Source: an uncultured Eremococcus sp. (GTDB taxonomy: Bacteria; Bacillota; Bacilli; Lactobacillales; Aerococcaceae). From it: a DNA stretch of 64,000 bases. The stretch spans positions 185,515 to 249,514 of the forward strand of contig CALUDO010000001.1 in the NCBI GenBank assembly GCA_943914835.1. Direction: 5' to 3'. The position numbers were made by a program, and so were the translations under genes. The notes under the pieces are model-generated. The model did no database searches. It saw only the letters and a list, made by a program, of their open reading frames with translations, and had not been told where the DNA came from. Shown one piece after another: positions 52,239 to 61,079 of this stretch (the first letter of the stretch is position 1; each line of letters starts with the position of its first letter).

Positions 52239-53180
52239 TTAGGGATATATAAACGGGTAGCTATCAGATTGACAAGTGATATCAACGACTTGGGCAGGAA
52301 TGATTTCTCCATCTTCATGTCCCCAAACAGGATAGGAAATAGATAGACTTAGTTGTTTCCCTTTGATTTGTTCGATATATTCTGATTGATGGTGGTCTTT
52401 GGTGAATAGAACTCGTTTCAAAGAGTCTAAGACCCCTCGATTATTTATATTATGATAGACTACTAGACTAACTAGAGGGTCTAGAGCATCTACTTGATTA
52501 GCCAGGCAAAGACCACCACCGGCAAGGGGGCTGTTCATGATAGAAACTAAACCACATTGGTAATAGGCGAAAGGTTCTTGGTCCACTTGTCCATGGATAT
52601 CAAATAGCGGGATTTGATGGAGGGACTGTAGCAGACCCCCTAGGTAGGTGAAAGACCCATTAGCCAATTTCCCAAGCATGGAACTCTCTTGAAGACGCTC
52701 GGCCTGGTAATTTACTTGAGCATCCAGACCATAGCCCATATTATTTAGGATGATTCCTTGGCGATGGTGGATATCATCTTGGTAGCTTATGATAGGTAGG
52801 TCTCGAATTACTTTGGGGTAGATTAAGTGACGAACTATTTGATCTATATCTTGGGTCTGGTAACGCGCACGAGCAAAGTCATTACCAGTACCCGCGGGAA
52901 TGAAAGCCACTGGGATTTTATGGGGGCTATAGAATAAGGCTTCAACCACTTCATGAAGGGTTCCGTCTCCACCAATGACTAAAATGAGCTCAGGGCTATG
53001 GTTTGGGTACTTGTGATTAATTTGTTGGCTAATCAGTCGAGCATGACTTTTATGGTCTGTTAAATAGGTGAGGTATGTGGCATGGTAGTTCTCTAAGAGG
53101 TCAGTCACCTGATTAAGAATCTTTTGGCCTCGGTAACCACCAGCCCCGGGATGGCATATAATGTGAATATGGTTATGCAT
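52239..53180 (-). CDS. Diacylglycerol/lipid kinase family protein (DagK/YegS-like)
   Basis: 313 residues. GGDGTLHEVVEAL and PAGTGNDFARA are the nucleotide-binding signatures of the DAGK catalytic domain; NPLAGGGLCLA-like and GHEDGE segments follow. Likely phosphorylates diacylglycerol or a related lipid at the membrane, recycling it into phospholipid. ATG 53180 has AGGAG nine bases upstream; an in-frame ATG at 53243 does not. TATAAT on the minus strand at 53217-53212 is a possible -10. Confidence 0.88.
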   Translation of the reverse strand: MHNHIHIICHPGAGGYRGQKILNQVTDLLENYHATYLTYLTDHKSHARLISQQINHKYPNHSPELILVIGGDGTLHEVVEALFYSPHKIPVAFIPAGTGNDFARARYQTQDIDQIVRHLIYPKVIRDLPIISYQDDIHHRQGIILNNMGYGLDAQVNYQAERLQESSMLGKLANGSFTYLGGLLQSLHQIPLFDIHGQVDQEPFAYYQCGLVSIMNSPLAGGGLCLANQVDALDPLVSLVVYHNINNRGVLDSLKRVLFTKDHHQSEYIEQIKGKQLSLSISYPVWGHEDGEIIPAQVVDITCQSDSYPFIYP

Positions 53181-53301
53181 AATTGGGCTCCTGTGAATGT
53201 TTTCGAACTTTATTATAACGGAGTGCCAAACATAAATAAACATAGGACAAAAATATACCGATCAGACTGCTTTTAGAGGTTTCATTCTGAGAAGGTTAAG
53301 C

Positions 53302-53330
53302 TTAACAATTCTATGAAGCTACTATATAAT
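53302..53330 (+). promoter_or_regulatory. Promoter of the Cof-type phosphatase gene
   Basis: TTAACA (53302-53307) and TATAAT (53325-53330) at 17-base spacing. Confidence 0.8.
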
Positions 53331-53371
53331 TATAGACGATAATTATAGATGAGAAGCAAAGGAAGATAAGA

Positions 53372-54181
53372 ATGACCTATACAAGTTTAGTATTAGATAT
53401 GGATGGAACCCTATTGAATTCTAACCATGAAATTAATGACCTGACCTTTAAGAAGTTGCTAGACTTCCAAGAAGCGGGGAATCGCTTGATTTTGGCTTCT
53501 GGTAGACCCGTATTTGCTATGATGGATATAGCTAAACAACTTAAGATGGACCAATATCAATCCTATCTAATTTCCTACAATGGGGCCTTAATTAGCCAAG
53601 TTCACCCCTATGAAGTAATCTTCAGTCAAAGTCTGAATATGGATGATCAAAAGGAAATAATTCCCTATATCCAAGCCAGAGGTTTGACCCTCCTAACCTA
53701 TGATGGCAGCCGGGTTATTCTGGATTATGAGAATCCATATAGTCACATTGAAGCTGAAGCTTTGGGGTGCGAGGAAGAATATAATCCTCAATTCTTTGAA
53801 ACACTTGACCATCCTGTGCTCAAATTTATTGCTGTAGGAGATCCAGACCGGATTAAAGAAGTGGACCAAGAAATAGGTGGTTCTTTCGGACGTGAGACCA
53901 CAGTCATTCAGTCTCAACCCTATTTCTTAGAAATCTTCAACCAGAAGATATCCAAAGGTTTAGCCATTGAAGCCTTAGGGGATCGTTTAGGGTTTGGCTT
54001 AGACCAGGTAGTGGCGGCTGGGGATGGCAACAATGACTTGTCAATGATTGAAGCAGCTGGCTTAGGTGTGGCCATGGGAAATGGATCTCAAGCGATTAAA
54101 ACAGCCGCCCAAGTCATTACCGATACCAATGACCAGGATGGTTTGGTTCCAATTATTGATCAATATTTCCTCAATGTTTGA
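53372..54181 (+). CDS. HAD-superfamily Cof-type phosphatase
   Basis: 269 residues with HAD motif 1 LDMDGTLLNSN, motif 2 LASGRP, Lys in KGLAIEAL and motif 4 GDGNNDLSMIEAAG; the type IIB cap between them marks the Cof/sugar-phosphatase group. It probably removes phosphate from sugar phosphates or flavin/PLP compounds; substrate not predictable. GGAAG precedes ATG 53372. Confidence 0.93.
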   Translation: MTYTSLVLDMDGTLLNSNHEINDLTFKKLLDFQEAGNRLILASGRPVFAMMDIAKQLKMDQYQSYLISYNGALISQVHPYEVIFSQSLNMDDQKEIIPYIQARGLTLLTYDGSRVILDYENPYSHIEAEALGCEEEYNPQFFETLDHPVLKFIAVGDPDRIKEVDQEIGGSFGRETTVIQSQPYFLEIFNQKISKGLAIEALGDRLGFGLDQVVAAGDGNNDLSMIEAAGLGVAMGNGSQAIKTAAQVITDTNDQDGLVPIIDQYFLNV

Positions 54182-54200
54182 TGGATTGGTATAGAATAGA

Positions 54201-54230
54201 TTGACAAGATTCTGCTAGATTCAGTATAAT
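54201..54230 (+). promoter_or_regulatory. Promoter of the alaS T-box transcript
   Basis: TTGACA (54201-54206) and TATAAT (54225-54230) at 18-base spacing. Confidence 0.9.
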
Positions 54231-54236
54231 GGCTAG

Positions 54237-54428
54237 TGATTAAGGATATGTTATATGATGACCAGAGAGATATCCACCTGGTGAGAGGATATCGATATAA
54301 TGCTCCCTTATGGATTCCCATCGAAAGATTGGCGTAGCCCGCGTTAAAGGCAATGAAAGAGATAATGCTAGAGCCGTTATAAGGAGGGTGGTACCGCGAG
54401 ACTTCGTCCCTCCGATAACGGCTCTTTG
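54237..54428 (+). promoter_or_regulatory. T-box riboswitch of alaS (tRNA-Ala sensing)
   Basis: The antiterminator sequence AGGGTGGTACCGCGA is at 54385-54399, inside a terminator whose arms GAGCCGTTAT and ATAACGGCTC close around it. Stem I starts near 54274 (AGAGAGATATCC). GCT at 54302-54304 is the best specifier candidate (Ala). Confidence 0.93.
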
Positions 54429-54469
54429 TGTATTAATTATGATATTTTCTAGAAGAATGGAGAATTTAA

Positions 54470-57121
54470 ATGAAAGCCTTAACTAGTAGTGATATTCGGC
54501 AAATGTATTTGGACTTCTTTGCAGCTAAGGGGCATGATGTGAAACCATCAGCCTCTTTAATTCCAATTAACGATCCGACCCTTTTGTGGATTAATTCTGG
54601 GGTAGCGACTTTAAAGAAGTACTTTGATGGAAGTGAAGTGCCATCAAATCCTCGCATCACCAATGCCCAAAAGTGTATTCGGACCAATGATATCGAAAAT
54701 GTAGGCTACACCGCCCGACACCATACTCTCTTTGAAATGTTAGGGAACTGGTCCATTGGTGATTATTTCAAAGAGGAAGCGATTGCCTGGGCCTGGGAAT
54801 TTCTTACAGGGTCGGAATGGATGGATTTCGATCCCAACTTACTCTATGTGACCTACTATCCTGAGGATTTGGAAACGCCAGAAATATGGGCTAAACAGCC
54901 CGGCTTTATTGCTGACCACTTAGTGCCAGTGGAAGATAATTTCTGGGATATTGGGTCTGGCCCATGTGGTCCCGATACAGAAATATTCTATGATCGAGGA
55001 GAAGAATATAATAATTTGGCCGCAGACGATCCTGAGAATTACCCTGGAGGAGAGAATGAACGCTGGCTTGAAATTTGGAATCTTGTATTTTCTGAATTTA
55101 ATCATATGCCAGACGATAGTTACCAACCTTTGCCTAATAAGAACGTCGATACGGGTATGGGCTTGGAACGGATGGTATCAGTGGTCCAAGATACCCCGAC
55201 TAACTTTGAAACTGACCTATTTATGCCAATTATTGAAGCCATTGAATCCTTAACAGATGGTGTAAGTTATCAAGATAACCCCAACCAAGCTGTTAGTTTT
55301 AAGGTGATTGCTGATCATATTCGCGCAGTGGCATTTGCTATTTCTGATGGAGCTTTACCTTCAAATGAAGGTCGGGGCTACATTCTACGTCGCTTAATTC
55401 GTCGTTCTGTGATGCATGGACGTCGCTTAGGTATCCAGGAGAAATTCCTTGCCCGTCTTGTTCCAATAATTGCTGATATTATGGGGCAATATTACCAAGA
55501 ATTAAGGGATAAACTTGATTTCATTCAAGAAGTCATTTCCTCTGAGGAAGATCGCTTCCATGAGACGATTGAAGCGGGTGAAGCTCATCTGGAGTCCTTA
55601 ATTGAATCCTTGAAAGAAGAAGGGAAGACAGAGATTCCTGGTGATGCTGCCTTTAAGCTGTATGATACTTTTGGTTTTCCTTTAGAATTAACGGAAGAAG
55701 AAGCTAAAGAATATCATTTTACAGTGGATACCGCTGGTTTTGATCAAGAAATGTCCAAGCAACGGGATCGGGCTCGAGAGGCTAGAAGCAAGGAAGAATC
55801 TATGCATGTCAAAGGTGGTATCTTGACGGATATTCATGAGGACTTTGAATTTGTCGGCTATGATAGCCTAGTAAGCAATGGGACAGTTAAGGCTATAGTT
55901 TTGGATAATCGTTTAGTTGACCGTTTGGACAAGGGGTCTACTGGCTGGGTCTTCTTTAACCGCTCTCCCTTCTATGCTGAAATGGGCGGCCAAATTGCAG
56001 ACCACGGTGGTATCTACGATGGCAATGACAAGTTAGCTGACGTCTTAGATGTGCAAAAGGCGCCAAATGGACAATTCATGCACCAGGTTGAGACTTTAGA
56101 TATTCCTCTAGTATTGGATCAATCATATACTTTGAAGGTTGATGGACCAGAGCGGTTGAAGATTAACCAGAATCACTCAGCTACTCACTTACTTCATAGA
56201 GCATTGAAAGAGGTTCTGGGAGACCATGCCAGTCAAAGAGGGTCTTACGTTGGTCCGGACCGGCTTCGGTTTGACTTCTCTCACTTTGGAAAAATGACAC
56301 AAGAAGAGATGGAAGCTGTTGAGACTAAAGTTAATGACTATATTCAAGCTTCTATGCCTGTAGACATTGCTGAGATGTCGATTGATGATGCCAAAGCCTT
56401 GGGAGCAATGGCCCTTTTTGGTGAGAAGTATGGAGAATGGGTTCGTGTTGTAAATATGGGAAATGTATCCATCGAATTATGTGGTGGGACTCATGTGACT
56501 AACACCAATCAAATTGGAACCTTTAAGTTGCTTAGTGAAACTGGGATCGGTGCTGGTATTCGACGGATAGAAGCGCTGACAGGTCAGGCTGCCTACCATT
56601 ATTACCGTGATCAGGAAACGATTCTTCGACAAGTTCAAGAGCAAATTAAGGTGTCTCATTCAAATCAAATTCTTCAACGCATTGAGCAACTCCAAGATGA
56701 ATTGAAAATGGCCCAAGCCGAAATAGATTCCCTATCAGCTAAGGCTATGCAGGCTGCTTCTGATCAACTTTTTGACCAGGCAGAAAGAGTGGGAGATTTA
56801 AGCTACATAGTAGCCAGTCTACAGGATCAAAGTGTTGATCAGATGCGTCAATTAGGGGATGTATGGAAGCAAAAAGAGGCATCTGATATTCTAATCGTTG
56901 CTGTAGATAATGGAGACAAAGCCAACCTTCTAGTCTTAGCCAATGATCAAGCGATTGATTCAGGTGTCAGGGCAGGCGATCTTATTAAGGCTCTAGCTCA
57001 ATACGTTCAAGGGGGCGGTGGTGGTAAGCCACAAATGGCCCAAGCGGGTGGTAAGAATCCAGCCGGTATTCCAGACCTGGTGTCCTCCATTGACCTAGAA
57101 ATTGAAAAATTAACCAAATAG
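54470..57121 (+). CDS. alaS: Alanyl-tRNA synthetase
   Basis: 883-residue class II synthetase. Class II core near the N-terminus (MYLDFFAAKGHDVKPSASL; FEMLGNWSIGDYF), editing domain with NHSATHLLHRAL and CGGTHV, and C-terminal C-Ala domain ending with the glycine-rich GGGGGKPQMAQAGG, DHHA1-like. GAATGGAGAA precedes ATG 54470. Read-through depends on uncharged tRNA-Ala. Confidence 0.98.
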   Translation: MKALTSSDIRQMYLDFFAAKGHDVKPSASLIPINDPTLLWINSGVATLKKYFDGSEVPSNPRITNAQKCIRTNDIENVGYTARHHTLFEMLGNWSIGDYFKEEAIAWAWEFLTGSEWMDFDPNLLYVTYYPEDLETPEIWAKQPGFIADHLVPVEDNFWDIGSGPCGPDTEIFYDRGEEYNNLAADDPENYPGGENERWLEIWNLVFSEFNHMPDDSYQPLPNKNVDTGMGLERMVSVVQDTPTNFETDLFMPIIEAIESLTDGVSYQDNPNQAVSFKVIADHIRAVAFAISDGALPSNEGRGYILRRLIRRSVMHGRRLGIQEKFLARLVPIIADIMGQYYQELRDKLDFIQEVISSEEDRFHETIEAGEAHLESLIESLKEEGKTEIPGDAAFKLYDTFGFPLELTEEEAKEYHFTVDTAGFDQEMSKQRDRAREARSKEESMHVKGGILTDIHEDFEFVGYDSLVSNGTVKAIVLDNRLVDRLDKGSTGWVFFNRSPFYAEMGGQIADHGGIYDGNDKLADVLDVQKAPNGQFMHQVETLDIPLVLDQSYTLKVDGPERLKINQNHSATHLLHRALKEVLGDHASQRGSYVGPDRLRFDFSHFGKMTQEEMEAVETKVNDYIQASMPVDIAEMSIDDAKALGAMALFGEKYGEWVRVVNMGNVSIELCGGTHVTNTNQIGTFKLLSETGIGAGIRRIEALTGQAAYHYYRDQETILRQVQEQIKVSHSNQILQRIEQLQDELKMAQAEIDSLSAKAMQAASDQLFDQAERVGDLSYIVASLQDQSVDQMRQLGDVWKQKEASDILIVAVDNGDKANLLVLANDQAIDSGVRAGDLIKALAQYVQGGGGGKPQMAQAGGKNPAGIPDLVSSIDLEIEKLTK

Positions 57122-57129
57122 GGTATAAT
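57102..57129 (+). promoter_or_regulatory. Promoter of ireB-ruvX-yrzB, inside the alaS end
   Basis: TTGAAA (57102-57107) and TATAAT (57124-57129) at 16-base spacing; a second TATAAT follows at once at 57130-57135. Confidence 0.75.
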
Positions 57130-57198
57130 TATAATGATTAGAAACGAGTCTTGGTAGCCTTGAATGGTATTCTATATTTAGAAAGAAGGGTTCAGTGA

Positions 57199-57456
57199 AT
57201 GAAATCATTAGATGAAACAATATTATTTAAAGTTGATGAACTTAATCAACATAGTGTGCGTCAAACCTTGGAAATTGTCTATAGTGCCTTAGAAGAAAAA
57301 GGGTATGATCCTAAAAACCAAATTGTTGGTTATCTTTTATCGGGAGATCCTGCTTATATCCCTCGTCATAAAGATGCTCGTAACCTTATTCGTCGTTATG
57401 AACGTGATGAAATTCTTGAGAAATTAGTTGAATACTATTTGACAGGTCAAGAGTAA
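57199..57456 (+). CDS. ireB: IreB family regulatory phosphoprotein
   Basis: 85 residues, the length of the DUF965/UPF0297 family, with DETILFKVD at the start and GYLLSGDPAYIPRHKDARNL in the middle. In Enterococcus IreB is a target of the PASTA kinase IreK and tunes cephalosporin resistance; the phospho-threonine region is near the N-terminus. Conserved neighbours ruvX and yrzB follow. GAAAGAAGGG precedes ATG 57199. Confidence 0.93.
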   Translation: MKSLDETILFKVDELNQHSVRQTLEIVYSALEEKGYDPKNQIVGYLLSGDPAYIPRHKDARNLIRRYERDEILEKLVEYYLTGQE

Positions 57457-57457
57457 G

Positions 57458-57898
57458 ATGAATAACTACCAACGGACAATGGGTCTGGATGTAGGATCGC
57501 GAACTGTTGGGGTGGCCGTATCTGATTTGATGGGATGGACAGCTCAGGGGCTTGAGACCATTCGAATCAATGAAGAGCAAGGCGAATTAGGCTTAGGCCA
57601 CCTCTGCGACTTGATTCAAGAACAAAAAGTGACTAAGGTTGTAATTGGCCTACCTAAGAATATGAATAATAGTTTGGGACCGCGGGCAGAAGCCTCACAA
57701 CGTTATGGTGATAAACTTAAAGAGCGCTTACCAGACCTTGAGATTGTTTATCAAGATGAACGGCTGACCACTTCTCAAGCAGAACGGATGTTAGTATCCG
57801 AGGGGAATGTGTCCAGATCTAAACGTAAGAAAGTGATCGATAAGTTAGCAGCTGTCATCATACTCCAGAATTACCTGGATAGTCACACGAATTTTTAA
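57458..57898 (+). CDS. ruvX: RuvX/YqgF, RNase H-fold nuclease
   Basis: 146 residues of the YqgF family, which take part in pre-16S rRNA 5' maturation and/or Holliday-junction resolution. GLDVGSRTVGVAVSD carries the first catalytic Asp; VIGLPKNMNNSLGPRAE and YQDERLTTSQAERML are the other family blocks. It starts one base after the ireB stop. Confidence 0.95.
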   Translation: MNNYQRTMGLDVGSRTVGVAVSDLMGWTAQGLETIRINEEQGELGLGHLCDLIQEQKVTKVVIGLPKNMNNSLGPRAEASQRYGDKLKERLPDLEIVYQDERLTTSQAERMLVSEGNVSRSKRKKVIDKLAAVIILQNYLDSHTNF

Positions 57899-57913
57899 TA
57901 AAGGAGACTTGAA

Positions 57914-58240
57914 ATGGACAAACACGACCAACATGACCACCTACACGAAGAAGATCACGAATATATAACTATTGTGGACGAAGAAGGCAATGAAATTCTT
58001 TATGAAATTTTATTTACCTTTGAATCTAGTGATTATAATAAGAATTATGTCTTAATGTATCCCGCTGGTTCTTCAGAAGAAGAGGACATTGAGTTACAAG
58101 CCTATGCCTATACAGAAGCTGAGGATGGAACATCTGGAGCTTTACAACCTATTGAAACAGATGAAGAATGGGATATGGTTGAAGAAGTTTTGAATACTTT
58201 CTTAGCTGAAGAAGACGATGAAACACCGGACCAAGTTTAG
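57914..58240 (+). CDS. yrzB: DUF1292 / UPF0473 protein
   Basis: 108 residues, strongly acidic, with the DUF1292 core EITIVDEEGNE-like and EILFTFESSDYNKNYVLMYP. Conserved third member of the ireB-ruvX-yrzB set; function unknown. AAAGGAGAC precedes ATG 57914; a terminator follows. Confidence 0.9.
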   Translation: MDKHDQHDHLHEEDHEYITIVDEEGNEILYEILFTFESSDYNKNYVLMYPAGSSEEEDIELQAYAYTEAEDGTSGALQPIETDEEWDMVEEVLNTFLAEEDDETPDQV

Positions 58241-58254
58241 GGCCTAAATTATCC

Positions 58255-58300
58255 AATCACACTTCTTGACTGATTATCATCAGGAAGTGTGATTTATGCT
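58255..58300 (+). terminator. Intrinsic terminator after yrzB
   Basis: AATCACACTTCTTG and CAGGAAGTGTGATT pair with one mismatch, followed by TATGCT; T run short. Confidence 0.75.
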
Positions 58301-58355
58301 ATTGGCGGGGGTCTTTTGGTATACTTTGTTGAAGTAAAGCTAAGGAGGGCTTGGG

Positions 58356-59588
58356 ATGGCTGATAAAGAGAATAAATCCAAGCAGACATGGAAGAAAAAA
58401 TGGCAGGCAATCCGACAAGAGGCCCGTCTACGCAAATATGAACATAATAAAGAAGTTCAATTATCTAATAAGATTTTTAAATATATTGTATGGACCCTTT
58501 TGGGGCTTTTTATATTGAGTGTTATTGGAAGTGGTATCTATGTATATCAATCTTTGAATCCGGTGGATGCTTCAAGTAAAGAAGATGTGGAAGTGACCAT
58601 TCCAGTAGACTCAACGACGACCGATGTCGCCAAAATACTAGAAGATTCAGGCCTTATCAAAGATGCTAAACTGTTTACCTTTTACATGAAATTCAATAAT
58701 GATCAATCTTTACAAGCCGGGCATTATCAGTTCAATAAGAGTATGGGAGCTCAAGAAATATTAGAAACACTTCAAGATGGAGGACAACCTATTTTTGTTG
58801 ATGCTGATACAAGAATTACTGTAGTAGAGGGAGCAACGACTGATGAAATCGCGAAATTAGTGGCGGAGAATACTGCCATTAGTGAGGATACTTTCAATCA
58901 AACCCTGAAAGACAAGGATTTTTTAGGACACTTAGAAGCAAATTATCCATCCTTACTCGAGGGGGTTAGGGACAATCAGGACTTAAAAGTTCCTCTTGAA
59001 GGGTATCTCTATCCGGCGACTTACGAGTACTTTGCGGGTATGACAGCTGAAGAATTGATCGAAGACATGGTAGCGTCATCTAATCTGGTCTATCAAGAAC
59101 TAAAGGAAGATCTTGCTAACACTTACTTGTCTTATCATGAGCTTCTAACATTGGCATCCCTAATTGAACGAGAGGCGATTACAGATGAAGATCGTGGCCT
59201 AGTGTCGGGTGTCTTCTATAACCGTTTAGATGCGGGTATGCCTTTACAGTCAGATATTTCAGTCCTTTATGCTTTGGGCGAACATAAAGAGAAGGTAACA
59301 TATGCTGATTTAGAAGTAGATTCTCCATATAACCTCTACCAAAATACAGGCCTAGCACCAGGCCCAATGAACAGTCCTAGCAAATCAGCTATCACGGCAG
59401 CCATTTATCCAACATGGAGTGATTACTACTATTTCCTAGCAGATATAGACAGTCAGAAAATCTATTATTCCACAAGTCTAGAAGAACATGAAGCACTGGT
59501 AGAAGAGTATGTAAATAAGGATGAACAAAGTCATTCGACAGAAGAAAGTGAAGACCAAAGTCAAGAAAATGCGAATGAACAGAATTAA
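58356..59588 (+). CDS. mltG: Endolytic murein transglycosylase MltG
   Basis: 410 residues. Cytosolic basic N-terminus (1-38), one membrane helix (41-66), LysM-like subdomain and YceG catalytic domain with the presumed catalytic Glu in LASLIEREAITDED (about 270), NRLDAGMPLQSD and NTGLAPGPMNSPS. It cuts nascent glycan strands and sets their length together with elongation synthases. The last 30 residues are an acidic Ser/Glu/Gln tail. Extended -10 TGGTATACT near 58317-58325; AGGAGGG precedes ATG 58356. Confidence 0.95.
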   Translation: MADKENKSKQTWKKKWQAIRQEARLRKYEHNKEVQLSNKIFKYIVWTLLGLFILSVIGSGIYVYQSLNPVDASSKEDVEVTIPVDSTTTDVAKILEDSGLIKDAKLFTFYMKFNNDQSLQAGHYQFNKSMGAQEILETLQDGGQPIFVDADTRITVVEGATTDEIAKLVAENTAISEDTFNQTLKDKDFLGHLEANYPSLLEGVRDNQDLKVPLEGYLYPATYEYFAGMTAEELIEDMVASSNLVYQELKEDLANTYLSYHELLTLASLIEREAITDEDRGLVSGVFYNRLDAGMPLQSDISVLYALGEHKEKVTYADLEVDSPYNLYQNTGLAPGPMNSPSKSAITAAIYPTWSDYYYFLADIDSQKIYYSTSLEEHEALVEEYVNKDEQSHSTEESEDQSQENANEQN

Positions 59589-59670
59589 TTTCTAAAAGGG
59601 CTGGTAATTCTGAGTGGAATTGTAGTATACTGTCATATTGAACAGGAAAGCGAAATGAATGACATACACC

Positions 59671-59718
59671 ATTCAGTGAGATTAGTGGCAACTAGTCTCA
59701 CTGCTATTTTGTTAGTCT
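59671..59718 (+). terminator. Hairpin between mltG and udk
   Basis: CAGTGAGATTAGT and ACTAGTCTCACTG (one mismatch) form a strong stem, followed by CTATTTTGTT. A -10-like TATACT lies upstream at 59626-59631, so this may be either the mltG terminator or a leader element of udk. Confidence 0.65.
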
Positions 59719-59737
59719 CATGGTCGAGGAGGAAATT

Positions 59738-60358
59738 ATGAAACGACCCATTGTGATTGGAGTCACGGGAGGATCTGGTTCGGGGAAATCCAGTGTCAGT
59801 AAGCAAATCTTACAGAATTTCTCTGACCTATCTGTTATGCTCTTGCAACAAGACTCATATTACTGTGATCAATCGTCAATTCCCTTAGAAGAGCGGAAGA
59901 AGGTTAATTATGACCATCCTCTGGCTTTTGACAATGACTTATTCTATCAACACCTAACATCCTTAATAAATAATGAGTCCATTGAAATGCCAATCTATGA
60001 TTTTTCGACCTTCACCCGGACTGGCGAATCAGTCCATAGTGATCCTCGAGATGTCATTATTGTGGAAGGCATTCTTATCTTAGAAGACCGACGTTTACGT
60101 AATCTGATGGATATTAAGGTGTATGTAGATACTGATGATGATATCCGCTTGACACGCAGAATACTTAGGGATATCAAAGAACGAGGGCGGACGGTCGATT
60201 CTGTTATTAGTCAGTATGTCGATGTGGTTAAACCCATGCACCATCAATTTGTTGAACCTCAGAAACGGTATGCGGATATTATCGTTCCTGAAGGGGGCTA
60301 TAACCAAGTGGCCATTGACCTGTTAACGACCAAGATATCGACGATCTTGAACCAATAA
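59738..60358 (+). CDS. udk: Uridine kinase
   Basis: 206 residues. Phosphorylates uridine and cytidine in pyrimidine salvage. P-loop GGSGSGKSS near the start, QDSYYCD, YDFSTFTRTGES and the lid RRILRDIKERGRTVDSV identify it. GAGGAGG precedes ATG 59738; an in-frame GTG at 59720 lacks a ribosome site. greA follows 31 bases later, a common pairing. Confidence 0.96.
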   Translation: MKRPIVIGVTGGSGSGKSSVSKQILQNFSDLSVMLLQQDSYYCDQSSIPLEERKKVNYDHPLAFDNDLFYQHLTSLINNESIEMPIYDFSTFTRTGESVHSDPRDVIIVEGILILEDRRLRNLMDIKVYVDTDDDIRLTRRILRDIKERGRTVDSVISQYVDVVKPMHHQFVEPQKRYADIIVPEGGYNQVAIDLLTTKISTILNQ

Positions 60359-60389
60359 AGTGTTTAAAAGAAAAGAGGAAATAATAGTC

Positions 60390-60869
60390 ATGGATGAAAA
60401 AGTATACCCAATGACCCTTGAAGGGAAACATAAGTTAGAAACTGAACTTGAAGATTTAAAGGTTAACAAACGTAAAGATATTATTGAACGCATTAAGATT
60501 GCCCGATCTTTTGGTGACTTATCAGAAAACTCAGAATATGAGTCAGCTAAAGATGAACAAGCTATGCTTGAAGGACGGATTGCAACACTTGAGAATATGA
60601 TTCGTTTTGCTGAAATTATTGATGATGAAAATATTGATGATGATGAGGTATCGCTTGGTAGGGTAGTCACTTTCCAAGAAATGCCTGATGGCGACGAAGA
60701 ATCATATACCATTGTTGGATCAGCCGAAGCAGATCCTATGGAATATAAGATTTCTAATGATTCTCCAATTGCTAAATCTCTCATCGGCAAAAAATTAGGA
60801 GACATTGTATCGATTGAATCCCCTGGCGGAGCCTTTGATGTAAAAATCACTAAAATTGAAAAAGCATAA
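60390..60869 (+). CDS. greA: Transcription elongation factor GreA
   Basis: 159 residues. N-terminal coiled coil with the acidic tip (SFGDLSENSEYESAKDEQA) reaches the RNA-polymerase active site to stimulate cleavage of backtracked RNA; C-terminal FKBP-like domain ends GGAFDVKITKIEKA. AAGAGGAAA precedes ATG 60390. Confidence 0.98.
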   Translation: MDEKVYPMTLEGKHKLETELEDLKVNKRKDIIERIKIARSFGDLSENSEYESAKDEQAMLEGRIATLENMIRFAEIIDDENIDDDEVSLGRVVTFQEMPDGDEESYTIVGSAEADPMEYKISNDSPIAKSLIGKKLGDIVSIESPGGAFDVKITKIEKA

Positions 60870-60888
60870 TTTCCTGTTTAAATCATAA

Positions 60889-60934
60889 AGCTTCCCAAGC
60901 AAGTAGCTAATATTAGCTACTTGCTTGGGAAGCT
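60889..60934 (+). terminator. 46-base perfect palindrome after greA
   Basis: The arms AGCTTCCCAAGCAAGTAGCT... (60889-60911) and its exact reverse complement (60912-60934) pair over 23 bases with no spacer. CTTTATT follows. It is probably a terminator hairpin, unusually long and perfect. Confidence 0.8.
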
Positions 60935-60940
60935 CTTTAT

Positions 60941-60990
60941 TCGGAAACATTCGGTAGGACCAGGTCTTTTTGAATGTTTCCGATTTTTTC
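60941..60990 (+). terminator. Second terminator after greA
   Basis: TCGGAAACATTC (60941-60952) and GAATGTTTCCGA (60972-60983) with a 19-base loop, followed by TTTTTT. Confidence 0.9.
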
Positions 60991-61028
60991 ATATGAGAGT
61001 TCTTACTGTGGATAGTTTGTCTGTTGGC

Positions 61029-61057
61029 TTGCTCCAAACCCAGGTCTTGAGTACAAT
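61029..61057 (+). promoter_or_regulatory. Promoter of liaFSR
   Basis: TTGCTC (61029-61034) and TACAAT (61052-61057) at 17-base spacing. I could not identify a clear LiaR operator. Confidence 0.65.
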
Positions 61058-61079
61058 ATAGAACAAGAGGGGGAGGGTC

